A stretch of 64,000 bases of DNA from Thermanaerothrix sp034436175 (GCA_964427505.1 CAYRUO010000001.1:413621-477620), one strand, 5' to 3'. Positions 49,502 to 59,655 are shown, counted from the stretch's first letter. Notes: generated by a model not told the origin, from the sequence alone. Made by a program: numbers and translations.

Positions 49502-50475
49502 AGCGGTACCTATTAACCGGCGCGGCTGGCTTCATTGGGGCCAGGGTAGGGGAGTTACTGCTTGAAGAAGGGGCAGAGGTCATTGGGATTGATAACCTTA
49601 ACCACGCCTACGATGTACGTTTAAAGCATTGGCGGTTGGAACGTCTTCAGGCTCATCCCAACTTCCATTTTTTGCACCTAGATATCCGTGAACGTGAAGC
49701 ATTAAGCGAGGCTTTTGCGCGTTTTGCTCCCTTTGATGCGGTGATCAACCTGGCGGCGCGGGCGGGGGTACCCTATAGTGTGAGTGATCCATGGATCTAT
49801 TTTGAAACCAACGTCACCGGAACGCTGAACTTGCTCGAGGCCAGTCGCCGGTTTGGGGTTGCGAAATTTGTGTTGGCTTCAACATCAAGTCTTTATGGGG
49901 TGATGAATCCTATGCCTTTCCGTGAGGATGCGGATACCAGCCATCCTCTCTCACCGTATGCGGCCAGCAAGAAAGCCGCGGAGACTCTTTGTTATACCTA
50001 TCATCACTTATACGGCTTAGATGTGACGATTTTTCGCTATTTTACGGTTTATGGACCGGCAGGGCGCCCGGATATGAGCCTATTTCGTTTTTGCCAGTGG
50101 ATCGCAGAGGGGCGTCCCTTGGTGTTGTATGGCGACGGCAGTTTCTCACGCGATTTTACCTATGTGGATGATATTGCCCACGGCACTCTCTTGGGCTTAA
50201 AGCCGATGGGCTACGAGGTAATCAACCTGGGCAGTGATCAACCCCACACGATGCGAGAAGCCATCGCGATTCTGGAAAGGGCCCTTGGAAAACCGGCGCA
50301 AATCGAATATCACCCACCACAAGCCGTGGATATGCCGGCGACTTGGGCAGATATCACCAAAGCACGCACCTTGTTGGGCTGGGAGCCCAAAATTTCATTG
50401 GAAGAAGGCCTGAACCGTTTGGTTCAATGGTACCTGACCGAACGGTCATGGGCCAGCCAAATCCAAACGGTATGA
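49498..50475 (+). CDS. NAD-dependent epimerase (UDP-glucuronate/UDP-GlcNAc 4-epimerase type)
   Basis: Short-chain dehydrogenase-fold sugar epimerase of 325 residues. GAAGFIGARVGELL binds NAD, STSSLYG and YAASKKAAE give the catalytic Ser and YxxxK pair, and RYFTVYGPAGRPDM is typical of UDP-glucuronate 4-epimerases. Overlaps the dehydrogenase by ATGA, so both probably act on one UDP-uronate. The exact sugar cannot be decided by eye. Confidence 0.86.
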   Translation: MKRYLLTGAAGFIGARVGELLLEEGAEVIGIDNLNHAYDVRLKHWRLERLQAHPNFHFLHLDIREREALSEAFARFAPFDAVINLAARAGVPYSVSDPWIYFETNVTGTLNLLEASRRFGVAKFVLASTSSLYGVMNPMPFREDADTSHPLSPYAASKKAAETLCYTYHHLYGLDVTIFRYFTVYGPAGRPDMSLFRFCQWIAEGRPLVLYGDGSFSRDFTYVDDIAHGTLLGLKPMGYEVINLGSDQPHTMREAIAILERALGKPAQIEYHPPQAVDMPATWADITKARTLLGWEPKISLEEGLNRLVQWYLTERSWASQIQTV

Positions 50476-51839
50476 AACGTTTTGCCTACTTGTGGGCGAG
50501 TTGGAAAGAAGACCGCTTGCTTCGGCAGGTGGTGCGTAATACCGGTTACCTTTTTAGTGGCAATACCATCAGCCTAGGCTTAAGCCTTTATCAGGGTTTG
50601 TTGGCCGCTTACTTACTTGGGCCGGAATCCTATGGGGTGCTGGGGTTGGTGATTACCTTTGCCTCTAATGTTAATCGCTTGCTTTCATTTCGCATGGGCG
50701 AGCCGGTTATCAAGTATGTTAATCATTATCTAGCCCAGGAACGCAAGGATCTCGCCGCCGGGGTGGTGAAATTGGCCGCGCTGACGGAGGGAATCAGTTC
50801 GATCCTGGCTTTTTTGTTGCTGGTACTACTTTCGCCTTGGGCCGTACGCTGGTTTATTAAAGACCCCAGCGCACAGCCCTGGATACCCCTTTATGGTTTG
50901 GCGCTGTTAGGCAATCTTTTTACCGAGACCTCAACGGCCCTGCTACAAATTAGGGGGCGCTTTCGCGCTCAGGCAGCGATCACGCTAATTCAAAATATCA
51001 TTACGGCAGCCGGGATTACATTGGCTTTTGTGATGCACTGGGGTGTCTTTGAGGTGATGCTGGCCTACTTGGCGGGAAAAGTGGCTTTTGGTTTAGCCAT
51101 GATGACCATAGGCTGGCAGACTGCCGCTAGAATTCTGGGGCCGATGTGGTGGCGTGCTCCTGTGCAGCGCGTGCCTGAAAAAGCGGCTCTTGGGCGTTTT
51201 GCTATAAGCACAAATCTGAGCGGCACGGTTAACATGCTTATTCGGGATAACGAAGTGCTGTGGGCGGGGCTCTTCCTGAGCAGTCTGGAAGCAGGGTATT
51301 ATAAATTTGCCCTGGCATTGATGAATGTCCTTATGCTGCCCATCCTTCCGTTTATTCAAACCACCTACCCGGAGATTACACGGGCGGTTACGCAGCAGGC
51401 ATGGAAAACGTTGCGCGCTTTGCTACGGCGCACCAGTTTGATTGCCTTCGGCTGGACGACAGCCGTTGGGGTGGGACTTATTTGGGTGGGGCCGTGGTTT
51501 CTGGCCTGGTTTAAGGAGGGTGCTTACCTTCCGGCTTTTCCTTTGATCCTGGTTCTCTTAGTCGGCTATGGTTTTGCAAATGTTTTTTATTGGAACCGTC
51601 CATTATTATTGGCACTGGGGAAACCCAACGATCCATTGTTGATCACGGTGGCAGTCGGTGCGCTTAAAACCCTGTTGATGTTTATCCTGGTGGCACGTTA
51701 TGGTGTTATATCGTTGGCATTACTCTTGAGCGGTTACTTCATTATTTCCGTAGGGGCAATTATCTGGCGCGGAACGCGCGAACTGGCCCGGGCCGAAAGT
51801 GGCCATGAAGAGGTGATACATGCGCATCGCTTGCTTTAG
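50472..51839 (+). CDS. Polysaccharide flippase (Wzx/MATE-like)
   Basis: Twelve-to-fourteen-helix membrane protein of 455 residues in the oligosaccharidyl-lipid flippase group (PST/MVF), beginning KRFAYLWASWKEDRLLRQVVRNTGYLFSGNTISL. It would transfer undecaprenyl-linked repeat units across the membrane. The ATG at 50472 overlaps the epimerase stop; an open frame reaching back to 50343 lies inside the epimerase gene and is not conserved. It overlaps the GT4 gene by 20 bases. Confidence 0.85.
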   Translation: MKRFAYLWASWKEDRLLRQVVRNTGYLFSGNTISLGLSLYQGLLAAYLLGPESYGVLGLVITFASNVNRLLSFRMGEPVIKYVNHYLAQERKDLAAGVVKLAALTEGISSILAFLLLVLLSPWAVRWFIKDPSAQPWIPLYGLALLGNLFTETSTALLQIRGRFRAQAAITLIQNIITAAGITLAFVMHWGVFEVMLAYLAGKVAFGLAMMTIGWQTAARILGPMWWRAPVQRVPEKAALGRFAISTNLSGTVNMLIRDNEVLWAGLFLSSLEAGYYKFALALMNVLMLPILPFIQTTYPEITRAVTQQAWKTLRALLRRTSLIAFGWTTAVGVGLIWVGPWFLAWFKEGAYLPAFPLILVLLVGYGFANVFYWNRPLLLALGKPNDPLLITVAVGALKTLLMFILVARYGVISLALLLSGYFIISVGAIIWRGTRELARAESGHEEVIHAHRLL

Positions 51840-52947
51840 CACCTCTCAAATTCCATCCACCACGGCCAACAGCATTCAGGTGATGAAAATGTGCCAAGCC
51901 TTGGTGCAAACCGGCCATGTGGTCAAGTTGTGGGTACCCGGACAGAATGACATTCCCTGGTCACAGCTGGCGGCACATTACGGTTTGGTCTATTCCTTTG
52001 AGGTGGCGTGGGTACCAAGCCGACCTTGGCTCAAGCGCTATGATTTTGTTTTTCGGGCCTGGAATCGAGCGCGGGACTGGGGGACGGACCTCGTTTATAC
52101 CTGGTTGCCTCAAATCGGATTCATGGCGTTACGAGCGGGACTTCCTTTGGTTCTAGAACTTCATGACCGCCCCAGCGGACGAATCGGTCCACACCTTTTG
52201 CGGTGGGTGGTTAATCGCAAAGGGAGCAAACGCTTCGCGATCATCACACAAGCGCTTTATCGCGTTCTACGGGAGGAATTTGGGCTTAACCTACAGGAAG
52301 ACCAGGTTGTGATTGCTCCCAACGGGGTTGATCTAGAACGCTATCATGGACTGCCTGTTCCGTCGGAAGCCCGGCAGAGGCTGGGGTTGAAGGAACAGTT
52401 CACCGCGGTTTACAGCGGTCACTTTTATCCTGGGCGAGGAATGGGGCTCTTGTTGGAGATGGCGCGAAACCTTCCCCACATCCAATTCTTGTGGGTGGGT
52501 GGACGCGAAGAGGCAGTGACCTATTGGCGCAATGAAATACGCCAACAGGGCTTAACCAATGTGATTTTAACGGGTTTTGTCGAGAACCGGGTTTTACCCC
52601 TCTATCAGGCCGCCGGCGAGGTGTTGTTGATGCCGTACGAGCGTGCGGTGGCCGGTAGCAGTGGAGGAAACTCTGCTGATATATGCAGTCCGATGAAGAT
52701 GTTTGAATATCTCGCCTGTGGGCGGGCTATCCTGACCAGTGATTTGCCGGTTTTGCATGAGGTGTTGAATGAAAGGAATGCGCGTTTCTGCCCGCCGGAG
52801 GATGTGGAAGCCTGGACAAGAGCCTTGGATGATCTCTTTCGCCACCCTGAAGTATGTTGGGCTTTAGGTCAACAGGCGCGTGCGGATGCCGAACGTTATA
52901 CTTGGATCGCGCGGGCGCATCGTATTCTGGCGGATTGGGCTTTATAA
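51820..52947 (+). CDS. GT4-family glycosyltransferase
   Basis: Retaining GT-B glycosyltransferase of 375 residues. The nucleotide-binding region is VIAPNGVDLERY, VYSGHFYPGRGMGLLLEMA and the EX7E-type EYLACGRAILTSDLPVLHEVL; it likely adds one sugar of the surface polysaccharide. It overlaps the flippase gene; the next gene follows after 30 bases. Confidence 0.86.
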   Translation: MRIACFSTSQIPSTTANSIQVMKMCQALVQTGHVVKLWVPGQNDIPWSQLAAHYGLVYSFEVAWVPSRPWLKRYDFVFRAWNRARDWGTDLVYTWLPQIGFMALRAGLPLVLELHDRPSGRIGPHLLRWVVNRKGSKRFAIITQALYRVLREEFGLNLQEDQVVIAPNGVDLERYHGLPVPSEARQRLGLKEQFTAVYSGHFYPGRGMGLLLEMARNLPHIQFLWVGGREEAVTYWRNEIRQQGLTNVILTGFVENRVLPLYQAAGEVLLMPYERAVAGSSGGNSADICSPMKMFEYLACGRAILTSDLPVLHEVLNERNARFCPPEDVEAWTRALDDLFRHPEVCWALGQQARADAERYTWIARAHRILADWAL

Positions 52948-52977
52948 CCGGAACTGAGGATTGGAGGTAGGCCTCTA

Positions 52978-54537
52978 GTGGCATCAAAATCTACTCTCTC
53001 GTTCATCCTCTTGGGCATAATTGGTTTGGGAATTGGTTCGGGTGGGATCACCACCCGGGTGATGACCGGTGGCCTAGACGTTCAAGGCGTTTTGGCGTCC
53101 TCTCTATTATTCAGCCTGGCATGGGGAACACTTTATGCATTGTGGCGCTGGAGCAGGCAGGAACGGTGGTTGGGTCGGGTTGTGATAGCGGCTTTCTTGG
53201 TGCGGTTAATCCTTGGGGTTGGGCTCACATTAGCCTTGCCCCAGTGGGGTTACGACACTCCCCAGCAAAACCTGGGGTATCTCTACTATGATGCTTTCAG
53301 GCGCGATCAAGAGGCGTGGGCTCTGGCAAACTCTTCTGCGCCTGTCCTCTCGGCTTTGGGTGGGCGGTATGTTTCGGATCAGTATGGTGGGATGTTGGCC
53401 TTAAGTGCCCTGGTGTACCGCTACTTGAGTCCGGATCAACACCGTCCTTGGCTCATCTTGATCCTGAGCGCCTGGGCGGGGGTAGTGGGGTTGCCTTTTC
53501 TGGCTCGTGCGCTGAAGCAGAATATCTTCCAAAACAGCCGTCGTCTCGCGGTGATAGTGCTGGCGTTTTATCCTGAGGCGCTGTTCCTGGCGGCCTCTCA
53601 AATGCGTGATCCTTTTCTCATTGCTTTGGGGAGTGTAATCCTATGGGCGTTGTGGGATCGGGAAAGTATGCTGCGAATACGCATTGGCGGGGGGCTGTTG
53701 GCATTGGGGGTGATGGGGGTTTTTTCCTGGTTGGCTGCAGGGGTCTGGCTATTAGTTCTTCTTAGCGGAGGTTTGATCTTTTATCTTGCTCATCTTAAAG
53801 TAAAGCGGGGTTGGCGGTGGGTTGTAATGGGATTAGGGGTTCTGGTGATCTTTGGACTGGTCGCCTTCGGTGGATGGATGGAACGAGTAGCGCTATGGGA
53901 TGCCTATTTGACCCAACGCGGTTCGGGATGGGTTCAGAAGTTGTTGGGGGAATTGCCTACGTTTCTTGAACTCCCGTTTATTGTGGCTTATGGTGTATTA
54001 CAACCGGTCTTGCCCGGCGCGATATTTGACCCTTCACTTCCCGTGTGGAATGGGATTAGTACCTTACGCGCACTAGGGTGGTACGCTGTATTGCCGTTTC
54101 TCTTCTATGCGCCATGGGCATTGAGGCATGTTCGGGAGCGTTCGTGGCGATTTGTGCTGCTATGGTTAATCGGATTGGCCTGGGGTTGGACGATTCTGGC
54201 ATCCTTGCGGGCAGGGGGTGACTTGTGGGATAACCCTCGCTATCGCACAATGTTGCTCCCGACGTTGGCGTTGACCGTGTCCTGGGTTTATCACTTGGCG
54301 CGGGAAGCGCGTGATCCTTGGTTAGGGCGATGGTTGGCTGTTGAGGGTGTTGGACTGATCTTTTTTACCGAGTGGTATGTTAGTCGTACGTATCGCGTGC
54401 TACCTCGTCTGCCTTTCTGGGTGATGATCGGTGCCATTGTAGGCCTAGCAGGATTGATTTTAATAGGTGGCTGGTGGTGGGATCAGCGTCAGGCAAAACG
54501 CGCCGCTTCTGCAGGGGATGGGGGCTCAGAGGGTTGA
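52978..54537 (+). CDS. Polytopic membrane protein, possibly GT39-like
   Basis: 519 residues, mostly hydrophobic, with about 12 predicted membrane helices and large periplasmic loops (YDTPQQNLGYLYYDAFRRDQEAW after the second helix). The layout resembles the lipid-linked sugar transferases of the ArnT/PMT (GT39) and related GT-C groups, but I do not see a decisive motif, so the family is uncertain. It starts with GTG 52978 behind GGAGG. Its last 49 bases overlap the converging ligase gene, antisense. Confidence 0.55.
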   Translation: MASKSTLSFILLGIIGLGIGSGGITTRVMTGGLDVQGVLASSLLFSLAWGTLYALWRWSRQERWLGRVVIAAFLVRLILGVGLTLALPQWGYDTPQQNLGYLYYDAFRRDQEAWALANSSAPVLSALGGRYVSDQYGGMLALSALVYRYLSPDQHRPWLILILSAWAGVVGLPFLARALKQNIFQNSRRLAVIVLAFYPEALFLAASQMRDPFLIALGSVILWALWDRESMLRIRIGGGLLALGVMGVFSWLAAGVWLLVLLSGGLIFYLAHLKVKRGWRWVVMGLGVLVIFGLVAFGGWMERVALWDAYLTQRGSGWVQKLLGELPTFLELPFIVAYGVLQPVLPGAIFDPSLPVWNGISTLRALGWYAVLPFLFYAPWALRHVRERSWRFVLLWLIGLAWGWTILASLRAGGDLWDNPRYRTMLLPTLALTVSWVYHLAREARDPWLGRWLAVEGVGLIFFTEWYVSRTYRVLPRLPFWVMIGAIVGLAGLILIGGWWWDQRQAKRAASAGDGGSEG

Positions 54538-56000
54538 GATCTCAAAGTTGAGGCCGCAGTGGCGAGCCCAAATAGCGTCCAAAAATAGGGCAAGGCAAAC
54601 GTATCCACGCTGAAACCTTCTACCAGCAGCGCGATCAAGCCCAACCAGAGTGCCCAACCCAGTGTGCGTTGTAAGCCTGAAGATGCATGGGTGAGAGAGC
54701 GTCCAGTAACCCAAAGGACATAGAGCCAAGTGGTGAATACGGCAAAGCCAACAATTCCAGTTTCAGCCAGCAGGCGCACCCACAGGCTTTTCGTGTTGGG
54801 AATAAACGAATGGCGAAACATCAGGTCCTGCACTTCCGTTAATGCCCAGCCAAAAGCGACCATCTTTTGAGGGAAGAAATAACCGGCATTGCCCAAGCCC
54901 ACCCCAAGCCAGGGATAATCGGCAAAAATGCGGTAGCCGGTTTGCCAGTAAACCAAGCGTTCGGCAAAGACCAGCCGGTTGGCATAGCCGGCCAGACCCT
55001 CGGTGCGCAAGAATTCAAAGCGAAAGAGGTCGCGCATGCGCGGATCGAGCCGGCTGAGGATATAGCCGGCGCTGAAAAAGAGGCCGATATAAATGCCAAT
55101 CAATAAAAGCCCCATTCCAATAGGAATGGCTTGCCCCATCACCCAGCGTGCCAGGTTTAGATGAAGGCGCTTTTGAAGTTGATCCCGTAGCCAGCGAATC
55201 AGAGCCAAGTTAGCACGGAGGATCACATAAGCCAGAGCACACAAAAAAGCGAGCCAGCCCACACGAGAGAAAGAGAGGAATAGAACCGCGCCACCACCAA
55301 GAAGGCACAGATTTTCTATGCTCAGGCCGACGATGCGGAAGCGAAATGCAGACCAGCGTTTAAGGGTGGCGGCCAACCAAAGGGGCAAGTACAGCAGGTT
55401 TAATTGGTGCGCCAACCAGGAAGGTTCAAATGCCAAACCAGTAACGCGCTGTTCAAATAGGCGCCCGTTGGACGTTAGATGGGACTGGACGGCGAACATC
55501 CAGGCCGGATAACCCTTTTGGGTGTACCAGAAATAAGCCTGCACGAACGACCAGAGGATTATAACGATTCCGCCGATTTGAATAACCTGAAGAAGGAATT
55601 CAATGCGTTTGGATGTGCTGAGCCAGGTGGCCGCTAAGAGATAGAATGCACTGCCCACCCCCAGGGTCAGTAACGCTTCGCGAATGTTGCTCCATATGTT
55701 GGGAGAACGGAAGGGAGGCAGGGGAAGTGTGAATGAGAGAAGAGAGGAAAGCAGAGCAATGACGATGAACATCAACAAAGGAATGGCCTGGCGCGGTAGG
55801 CGTCCCGCTGGCGCAACTATATAGGGAATAAACCAGGTCAAAGTTAAAAGTCCCAGCGGGAGAGCCGCGGCAGGAGCAACGGAATGGATATTAAACCGCT
55901 GTGTAATCCAGGGAAAACTGGTTAATGGAAGCAGAAGTCCTACTGCGCCCCAAAGCCCGAATTGTAACCCTTGGTAAATGGAAAAAATTTTTGCTTTCAT
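54489..56000 (-). CDS. O-antigen ligase/polymerase-family membrane protein
   Basis: 503 residues with about ten helices and a large loop carrying SFSRVGWLAFLCALAYV and GYRIFADYPWLGVGLGNAGYFFP, the Wzy_C (PF04932) pattern shared by O-antigen ligases and polymerases. Lacking lipid A, the organism probably uses it as a polymerase, or to attach polymer to another anchor. The start overlaps wzz by four bases; its 3' end overlaps the convergent polytopic gene by 49 bases. Confidence 0.82.
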   Translation of the reverse strand: MKAKIFSIYQGLQFGLWGAVGLLLPLTSFPWITQRFNIHSVAPAAALPLGLLTLTWFIPYIVAPAGRLPRQAIPLLMFIVIALLSSLLSFTLPLPPFRSPNIWSNIREALLTLGVGSAFYLLAATWLSTSKRIEFLLQVIQIGGIVIILWSFVQAYFWYTQKGYPAWMFAVQSHLTSNGRLFEQRVTGLAFEPSWLAHQLNLLYLPLWLAATLKRWSAFRFRIVGLSIENLCLLGGGAVLFLSFSRVGWLAFLCALAYVILRANLALIRWLRDQLQKRLHLNLARWVMGQAIPIGMGLLLIGIYIGLFFSAGYILSRLDPRMRDLFRFEFLRTEGLAGYANRLVFAERLVYWQTGYRIFADYPWLGVGLGNAGYFFPQKMVAFGWALTEVQDLMFRHSFIPNTKSLWVRLLAETGIVGFAVFTTWLYVLWVTGRSLTHASSGLQRTLGWALWLGLIALLVEGFSVDTFALPYFWTLFGLATAASTLRSQPSEPPSPAEAARFA

Positions 56001-56806
56001 GATGTCGCACGGCGAAACGGAGGCAGGAGTTCAACCAAAACAATACCCGCCAGCAAGCCGATGAGTGCACTGGCCAGTATTAGGTCATTCCGCCCGAATT
56101 GCGTCGGTTGGGCGGGTGGGGTGGCTTCCTCTGTCCACTGAATCAGAAGCCCGGAAAAAAGATTACGACTGGCTTGCCGCTCGACCTGAAGTTGCTGGGC
56201 AGTTTCGGTGATCAGGGTTTGCAGTTCTGTGGGGGATTGCTGGTAGCATAGGGCAGGCGCTGGGGGAACGATGAGAGAGCGTTGGAGGCAACTTTCTAAT
56301 GATTGCAGATAACGCGCCAAATGTGCTGCTTGGAGGGCATGCGCTTGCGCATCAGTAAGGACGGCGTTGGCTTCACTGGCCCATAAGTTGGCCAGGTAAG
56401 CCGCCTGTTGGGCATCCGTGGCGCGCAGGCGCAGAATGAAGGCATCTACTTGTCGCTCCACACTGCCCATACGGCGCAAGTCGGCTACGGTCAGACTCAT
56501 CCCTTCAGCCTGGCTCTTGGCTACCACCCGCTCAAGCACCTCGCCGGAGGCGATCAAATGGCCAACGGCGTTAAGCGCTTGATCCTGTTCAAACTGGGTC
56601 ATCAGACCGGTTTGCGTATAGTCAATAGCGGCGCTGAAAACCGCCTGTGCTTCATAGACCGGGGGTTTAAGGGCGTGAATGATCCAACCGCCTAACGCGC
56701 CTAGCAATGCCATCAAAGAAATAATCCACCACCAGCGCAGTACTTGCTGCAGTTCATGTTGGGTGGAAAAGAGAAGACGATCTTCGTGGGATGAAGACGG
56801 ATGCAT
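55997..56806 (-). CDS. Wzz-type chain-length regulator
   Basis: 269-residue bitopic protein with membrane helices near residues 25-48 and 240-262 and a helical extracytoplasmic domain between. It controls polymer chain length in Wzy-dependent export. It has no tyrosine kinase domain. It is followed by the ligase/polymerase and preceded by rfbD with a 10-base gap. Confidence 0.78.
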   Translation of the reverse strand: MHPSSSHEDRLLFSTQHELQQVLRWWWIISLMALLGALGGWIIHALKPPVYEAQAVFSAAIDYTQTGLMTQFEQDQALNAVGHLIASGEVLERVVAKSQAEGMSLTVADLRRMGSVERQVDAFILRLRATDAQQAAYLANLWASEANAVLTDAQAHALQAAHLARYLQSLESCLQRSLIVPPAPALCYQQSPTELQTLITETAQQLQVERQASRNLFSGLLIQWTEEATPPAQPTQFGRNDLILASALIGLLAGIVLVELLPPFRRATS

Positions 56807-56816
56807 ATCGGTTTGT

Positions 56817-57695
56817 TTATCGTTGCAAGGCCAGGGTCAGGGCGTCTTGCCAAGGGGGCAGGCTAAGGTGAAAGGTGTGTTTGAAACGCTCACAGTTTAA
56901 AGCCGAAAACAGAGGCCGAGTGGCAGGGGTTGGAAACTCTGAGGTTTTAGCCGGCAAAAGATGGCGTGTTGCGCGTTGATCCGGCTGTGGATGTAATTTC
57001 AAAATGGCTTGTGCCCAATCAAACCGGCTTGCCCAGCCATCACCGGCTAGGTGGTAGAGCCCGCGTTTGTCTTGAAGTTGTGCATAAGGGTCTTCGCGGT
57101 AATCGGCTAACAGGTTTGCAGTAATCTCAGCCAGCATTCGCGCCCAGGTGGGGTTGCCGATTTGGTCATCCACGATGCGCAATGTTTCTTGGGTGCGACT
57201 CCATTCCAACACTTTGGTGACGAAACTATCTCGGCGCAAACTGTAAACCCAACTCGTCCTGAAGATCAGATAAACATCATTGATGTCTTGGATGGCCTGC
57301 TCCCCCATCCATTTGGTCATTCCATAAGTATTAAGAGGATGAGGAATATCATCCTCGACATAAGGACTGCCTTTTGTGCCGTCGAATACATAATCCGTTG
57401 AAAAGTGGATCAAGACAGCACGAACCTCACGGGCGCATTCAGCTAACACGCCAGGGGCAATTGTGTTGATTTGATTGGCAAGGTGAGATTCCTGCTCGGC
57501 TTTGTCTACCGCAGTGTAGGCAGTGGCATTATAGATGATTGTGGGCTTGATATCTCGGATCAGCGGGGGTAGGGTTCGCGGTTGGCTGAGATCAATTTGA
57601 GGGTAGTCGAACGCAATAACCTCGCCTAGGCAGGCTAAGGCACGGCGGGCTTCCCATCCCAATTGTCCTAAATGTCCAAGCAGAAGGATGCGCAT
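56817..57695 (-). CDS. rfbD: dTDP-4-dehydrorhamnose reductase
   Basis: Last step of dTDP-L-rhamnose synthesis. The N-terminal LLLGHLGQLGWEARRAL binds NADPH, STDYVFDGTKGSPYVED and YGMTKWMGE supply the catalytic Thr, Tyr and Lys; 292 residues. It lies two bases after rfbA. Confidence 0.93.
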   Translation of the reverse strand: MRILLLGHLGQLGWEARRALACLGEVIAFDYPQIDLSQPRTLPPLIRDIKPTIIYNATAYTAVDKAEQESHLANQINTIAPGVLAECAREVRAVLIHFSTDYVFDGTKGSPYVEDDIPHPLNTYGMTKWMGEQAIQDINDVYLIFRTSWVYSLRRDSFVTKVLEWSRTQETLRIVDDQIGNPTWARMLAEITANLLADYREDPYAQLQDKRGLYHLAGDGWASRFDWAQAILKLHPQPDQRATRHLLPAKTSEFPTPATRPLFSALNCERFKHTFHLSLPPWQDALTLALQR

Positions 57696-57697
57696 GC

Positions 57698-58573
57698 TTA
57701 CCAGGGAGCCTCTTCGAGAAGTCGGAGCAAGTATGCGCCATAGCCGTTGTTTGCCATGGCTTGAGCCTGCTCGCGAAGTTGCTCTGCGGTGATATACCCC
57801 ATGCGATAGGCGATTTCCTCGGGACAGGAGATCATTAGACCTTGACGTTCTTCAACGGTTTGGACAAAGTTGCTGGCTTGAAGCAGAGCTTCGTGAGTAC
57901 CGGCATCCAACCAGGCGATACCACGTCCCAGGACTTCAACCTTAAGTTGGCCTTTCTCTAGATAAATGCGGTTCAGGTCGGTAATCTCGAGTTCGCCACG
58001 TGCAGAGGGTTGAAGTGTTTCGGCATACTCTACGACATGGTGGTCATAGAAATAAATGCCCGGCACGGCCAGGTTGGAGCGCGGTTTTTTGGGTTTTTCC
58101 TCAATGCTTAAGGCCCGCCCGTCCCGGTCAATTTCAACGACACCATAACGCGTTGGGTCATTGACCGGGTAGGCGAAGATGACTGCACCTTCTTGCACCT
58201 GAGCCGCACTTTGGAGCAGACGGGCCAGTCCGCGCCCGTAAAAAATGTTATCGCCGAGGATAAGCGCACAAGGTTCACCGGCGATAAACGAACGTCCAAT
58301 CAGAAAAGCCTCGGCTAAACCGCGTGGCTCGGGTTGTTCGGCATACTGAAAGCGCAATCCCCACTGCTCTCCACTGCCAAGCAAGCGTTCAAAGAGAGGC
58401 AGATCTTGAGGTGTACTGATAATGAGAATGTCGCGAATGCCGGCCAGCATCAGCATGGAAAGGGGGTAATAAATCATTGGCTTGTTATAGACCGGGAGAA
58501 TCTGTTTACTAATGGCTCGTGTGATTGGATAGAGGCGGGTGCCTTTACCCCCGGCCAGAATGATGCCCTTCAT
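57698..58573 (-). CDS. rfbA: Glucose-1-phosphate thymidylyltransferase
   Basis: First step of dTDP-rhamnose synthesis. Motifs are GGKGTRLYPITRAISKQILPV, the DNIFYGRGL active-site region and the C-terminal helices; 291 residues. It overlaps rfbB by four bases. Confidence 0.95.
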   Translation of the reverse strand: MKGIILAGGKGTRLYPITRAISKQILPVYNKPMIYYPLSMLMLAGIRDILIISTPQDLPLFERLLGSGEQWGLRFQYAEQPEPRGLAEAFLIGRSFIAGEPCALILGDNIFYGRGLARLLQSAAQVQEGAVIFAYPVNDPTRYGVVEIDRDGRALSIEEKPKKPRSNLAVPGIYFYDHHVVEYAETLQPSARGELEITDLNRIYLEKGQLKVEVLGRGIAWLDAGTHEALLQASNFVQTVEERQGLMISCPEEIAYRMGYITAEQLREQAQAMANNGYGAYLLRLLEEAPW

Positions 58574-59655
58574 GGTTCTACTCCTCGAGAAGCGTAGTTA
58601 TTCTCTAACCAGGCCTGGAAATCGGGGCGCTTGAGAATGGCGGAAACCCAATCCAAATGGTTTAGGTACCACAGCACGGTCTTGCGTAGTCCGCTTTCCA
58701 GCGTTTCGCGGGGTTGCCAGCCGAGTTCGCGTTGAATTTTGCGAATATCCATCGCGTAGCGCCGGTCGTGGCCGGGTCTGTCGGCGACAAAGCGAATCAG
58801 GTTGCGGTGAGGGCGGTGGGGGGAGTCTGGTCGCAGTTCGTCCAACAGATCGCAGATGGTATGTACAATGTGTAGGTTAGTAGGTTGATTATTGCCGCCG
58901 ATATTGTAAGTTTCCCCTTGTTTCCCTTGTCGCAGAACGCGGTGAATGGCTTCACAATGATCCTCAACGTACAGCCAATCACGAATCTGCTGTCCATCAC
59001 CATAGACAGGCAAGGGTTTCCCTTGTAGAGCATTTAGGATCATTAGGGGGATTAATTTCTCCGGGAATTGGTAAGGGCCATAATTATTGGAGCAGTTGGT
59101 GATGGTTACCGGTAGCCCATAAGTGTGGGCATAGGCACGCACCAGATGATCGCTGGATGCTTTGGAGGCGGCATATGGGGAGTTCGGAGCGTAAGGATTC
59201 GTCTCACGGAAGGGAGGATCGTGTGGCTCAAGGGAACCGAAAACCTCATCTGTGGAGACGTGATGGAAGCGGCACTGTTCCAGGGGAACAATTTTATCTT
59301 CTATCCATGCTCTGCGTGCGGCTTCTAGCAGTGTGAACGTGCCAATAATGTTGGTATGGATAAATTGAGCCGGGCCGAGAATCGAGCGATCTACATGCGA
59401 CTCGGCGGCAAAATGCACAACGGTGTCTATTTCGTATTGGATAAGTAAGTGGTAAACCAAATCGGAATCGCAGATATCGCCTCGAATGAAGATGTGCCTA
59501 TGCTCATCCGGCAAATCGCGCAGATTCTCCAAACTACCGGCATAGGTTAGAAGATCGAGGTTGATAATCTGCACCTCAGGCTCGTGACGTAAAAGGTAAC
59601 GCACGAAGTTCGAGCCGATAAATCCTGCACCGCCTGTGACCAGTACACGTTGCAT
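58570..59655 (-). CDS. rfbB: dTDP-glucose 4,6-dehydratase
   Basis: Second step of dTDP-rhamnose synthesis. Rossmann motif GGAGFIGSNFVRYL, the catalytic Tyr and Lys in YAASKASSDH and the DEVFG segment are present; 361 residues. The ATG at 59655 is preferred to an adjacent GTG at 59658. It follows rfbC after 21 bases. Confidence 0.95.
   Translation of the reverse strand: MQRVLVTGGAGFIGSNFVRYLLRHEPEVQIINLDLLTYAGSLENLRDLPDEHRHIFIRGDICDSDLVYHLLIQYEIDTVVHFAAESHVDRSILGPAQFIHTNIIGTFTLLEAARRAWIEDKIVPLEQCRFHHVSTDEVFGSLEPHDPPFRETNPYAPNSPYAASKASSDHLVRAYAHTYGLPVTITNCSNNYGPYQFPEKLIPLMILNALQGKPLPVYGDGQQIRDWLYVEDHCEAIHRVLRQGKQGETYNIGGNNQPTNLHIVHTICDLLDELRPDSPHRPHRNLIRFVADRPGHDRRYAMDIRKIQRELGWQPRETLESGLRKTVLWYLNHLDWVSAILKRPDFQAWLENNYASRGVEP

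Noticed and set aside
50343..50471. N-terminal extension of the flippase inside the epimerase gene
   Set aside because: ATG 50472 overlapping the epimerase stop gives the conserved N-terminus; the extension is non-conserved and in another gene's frame.
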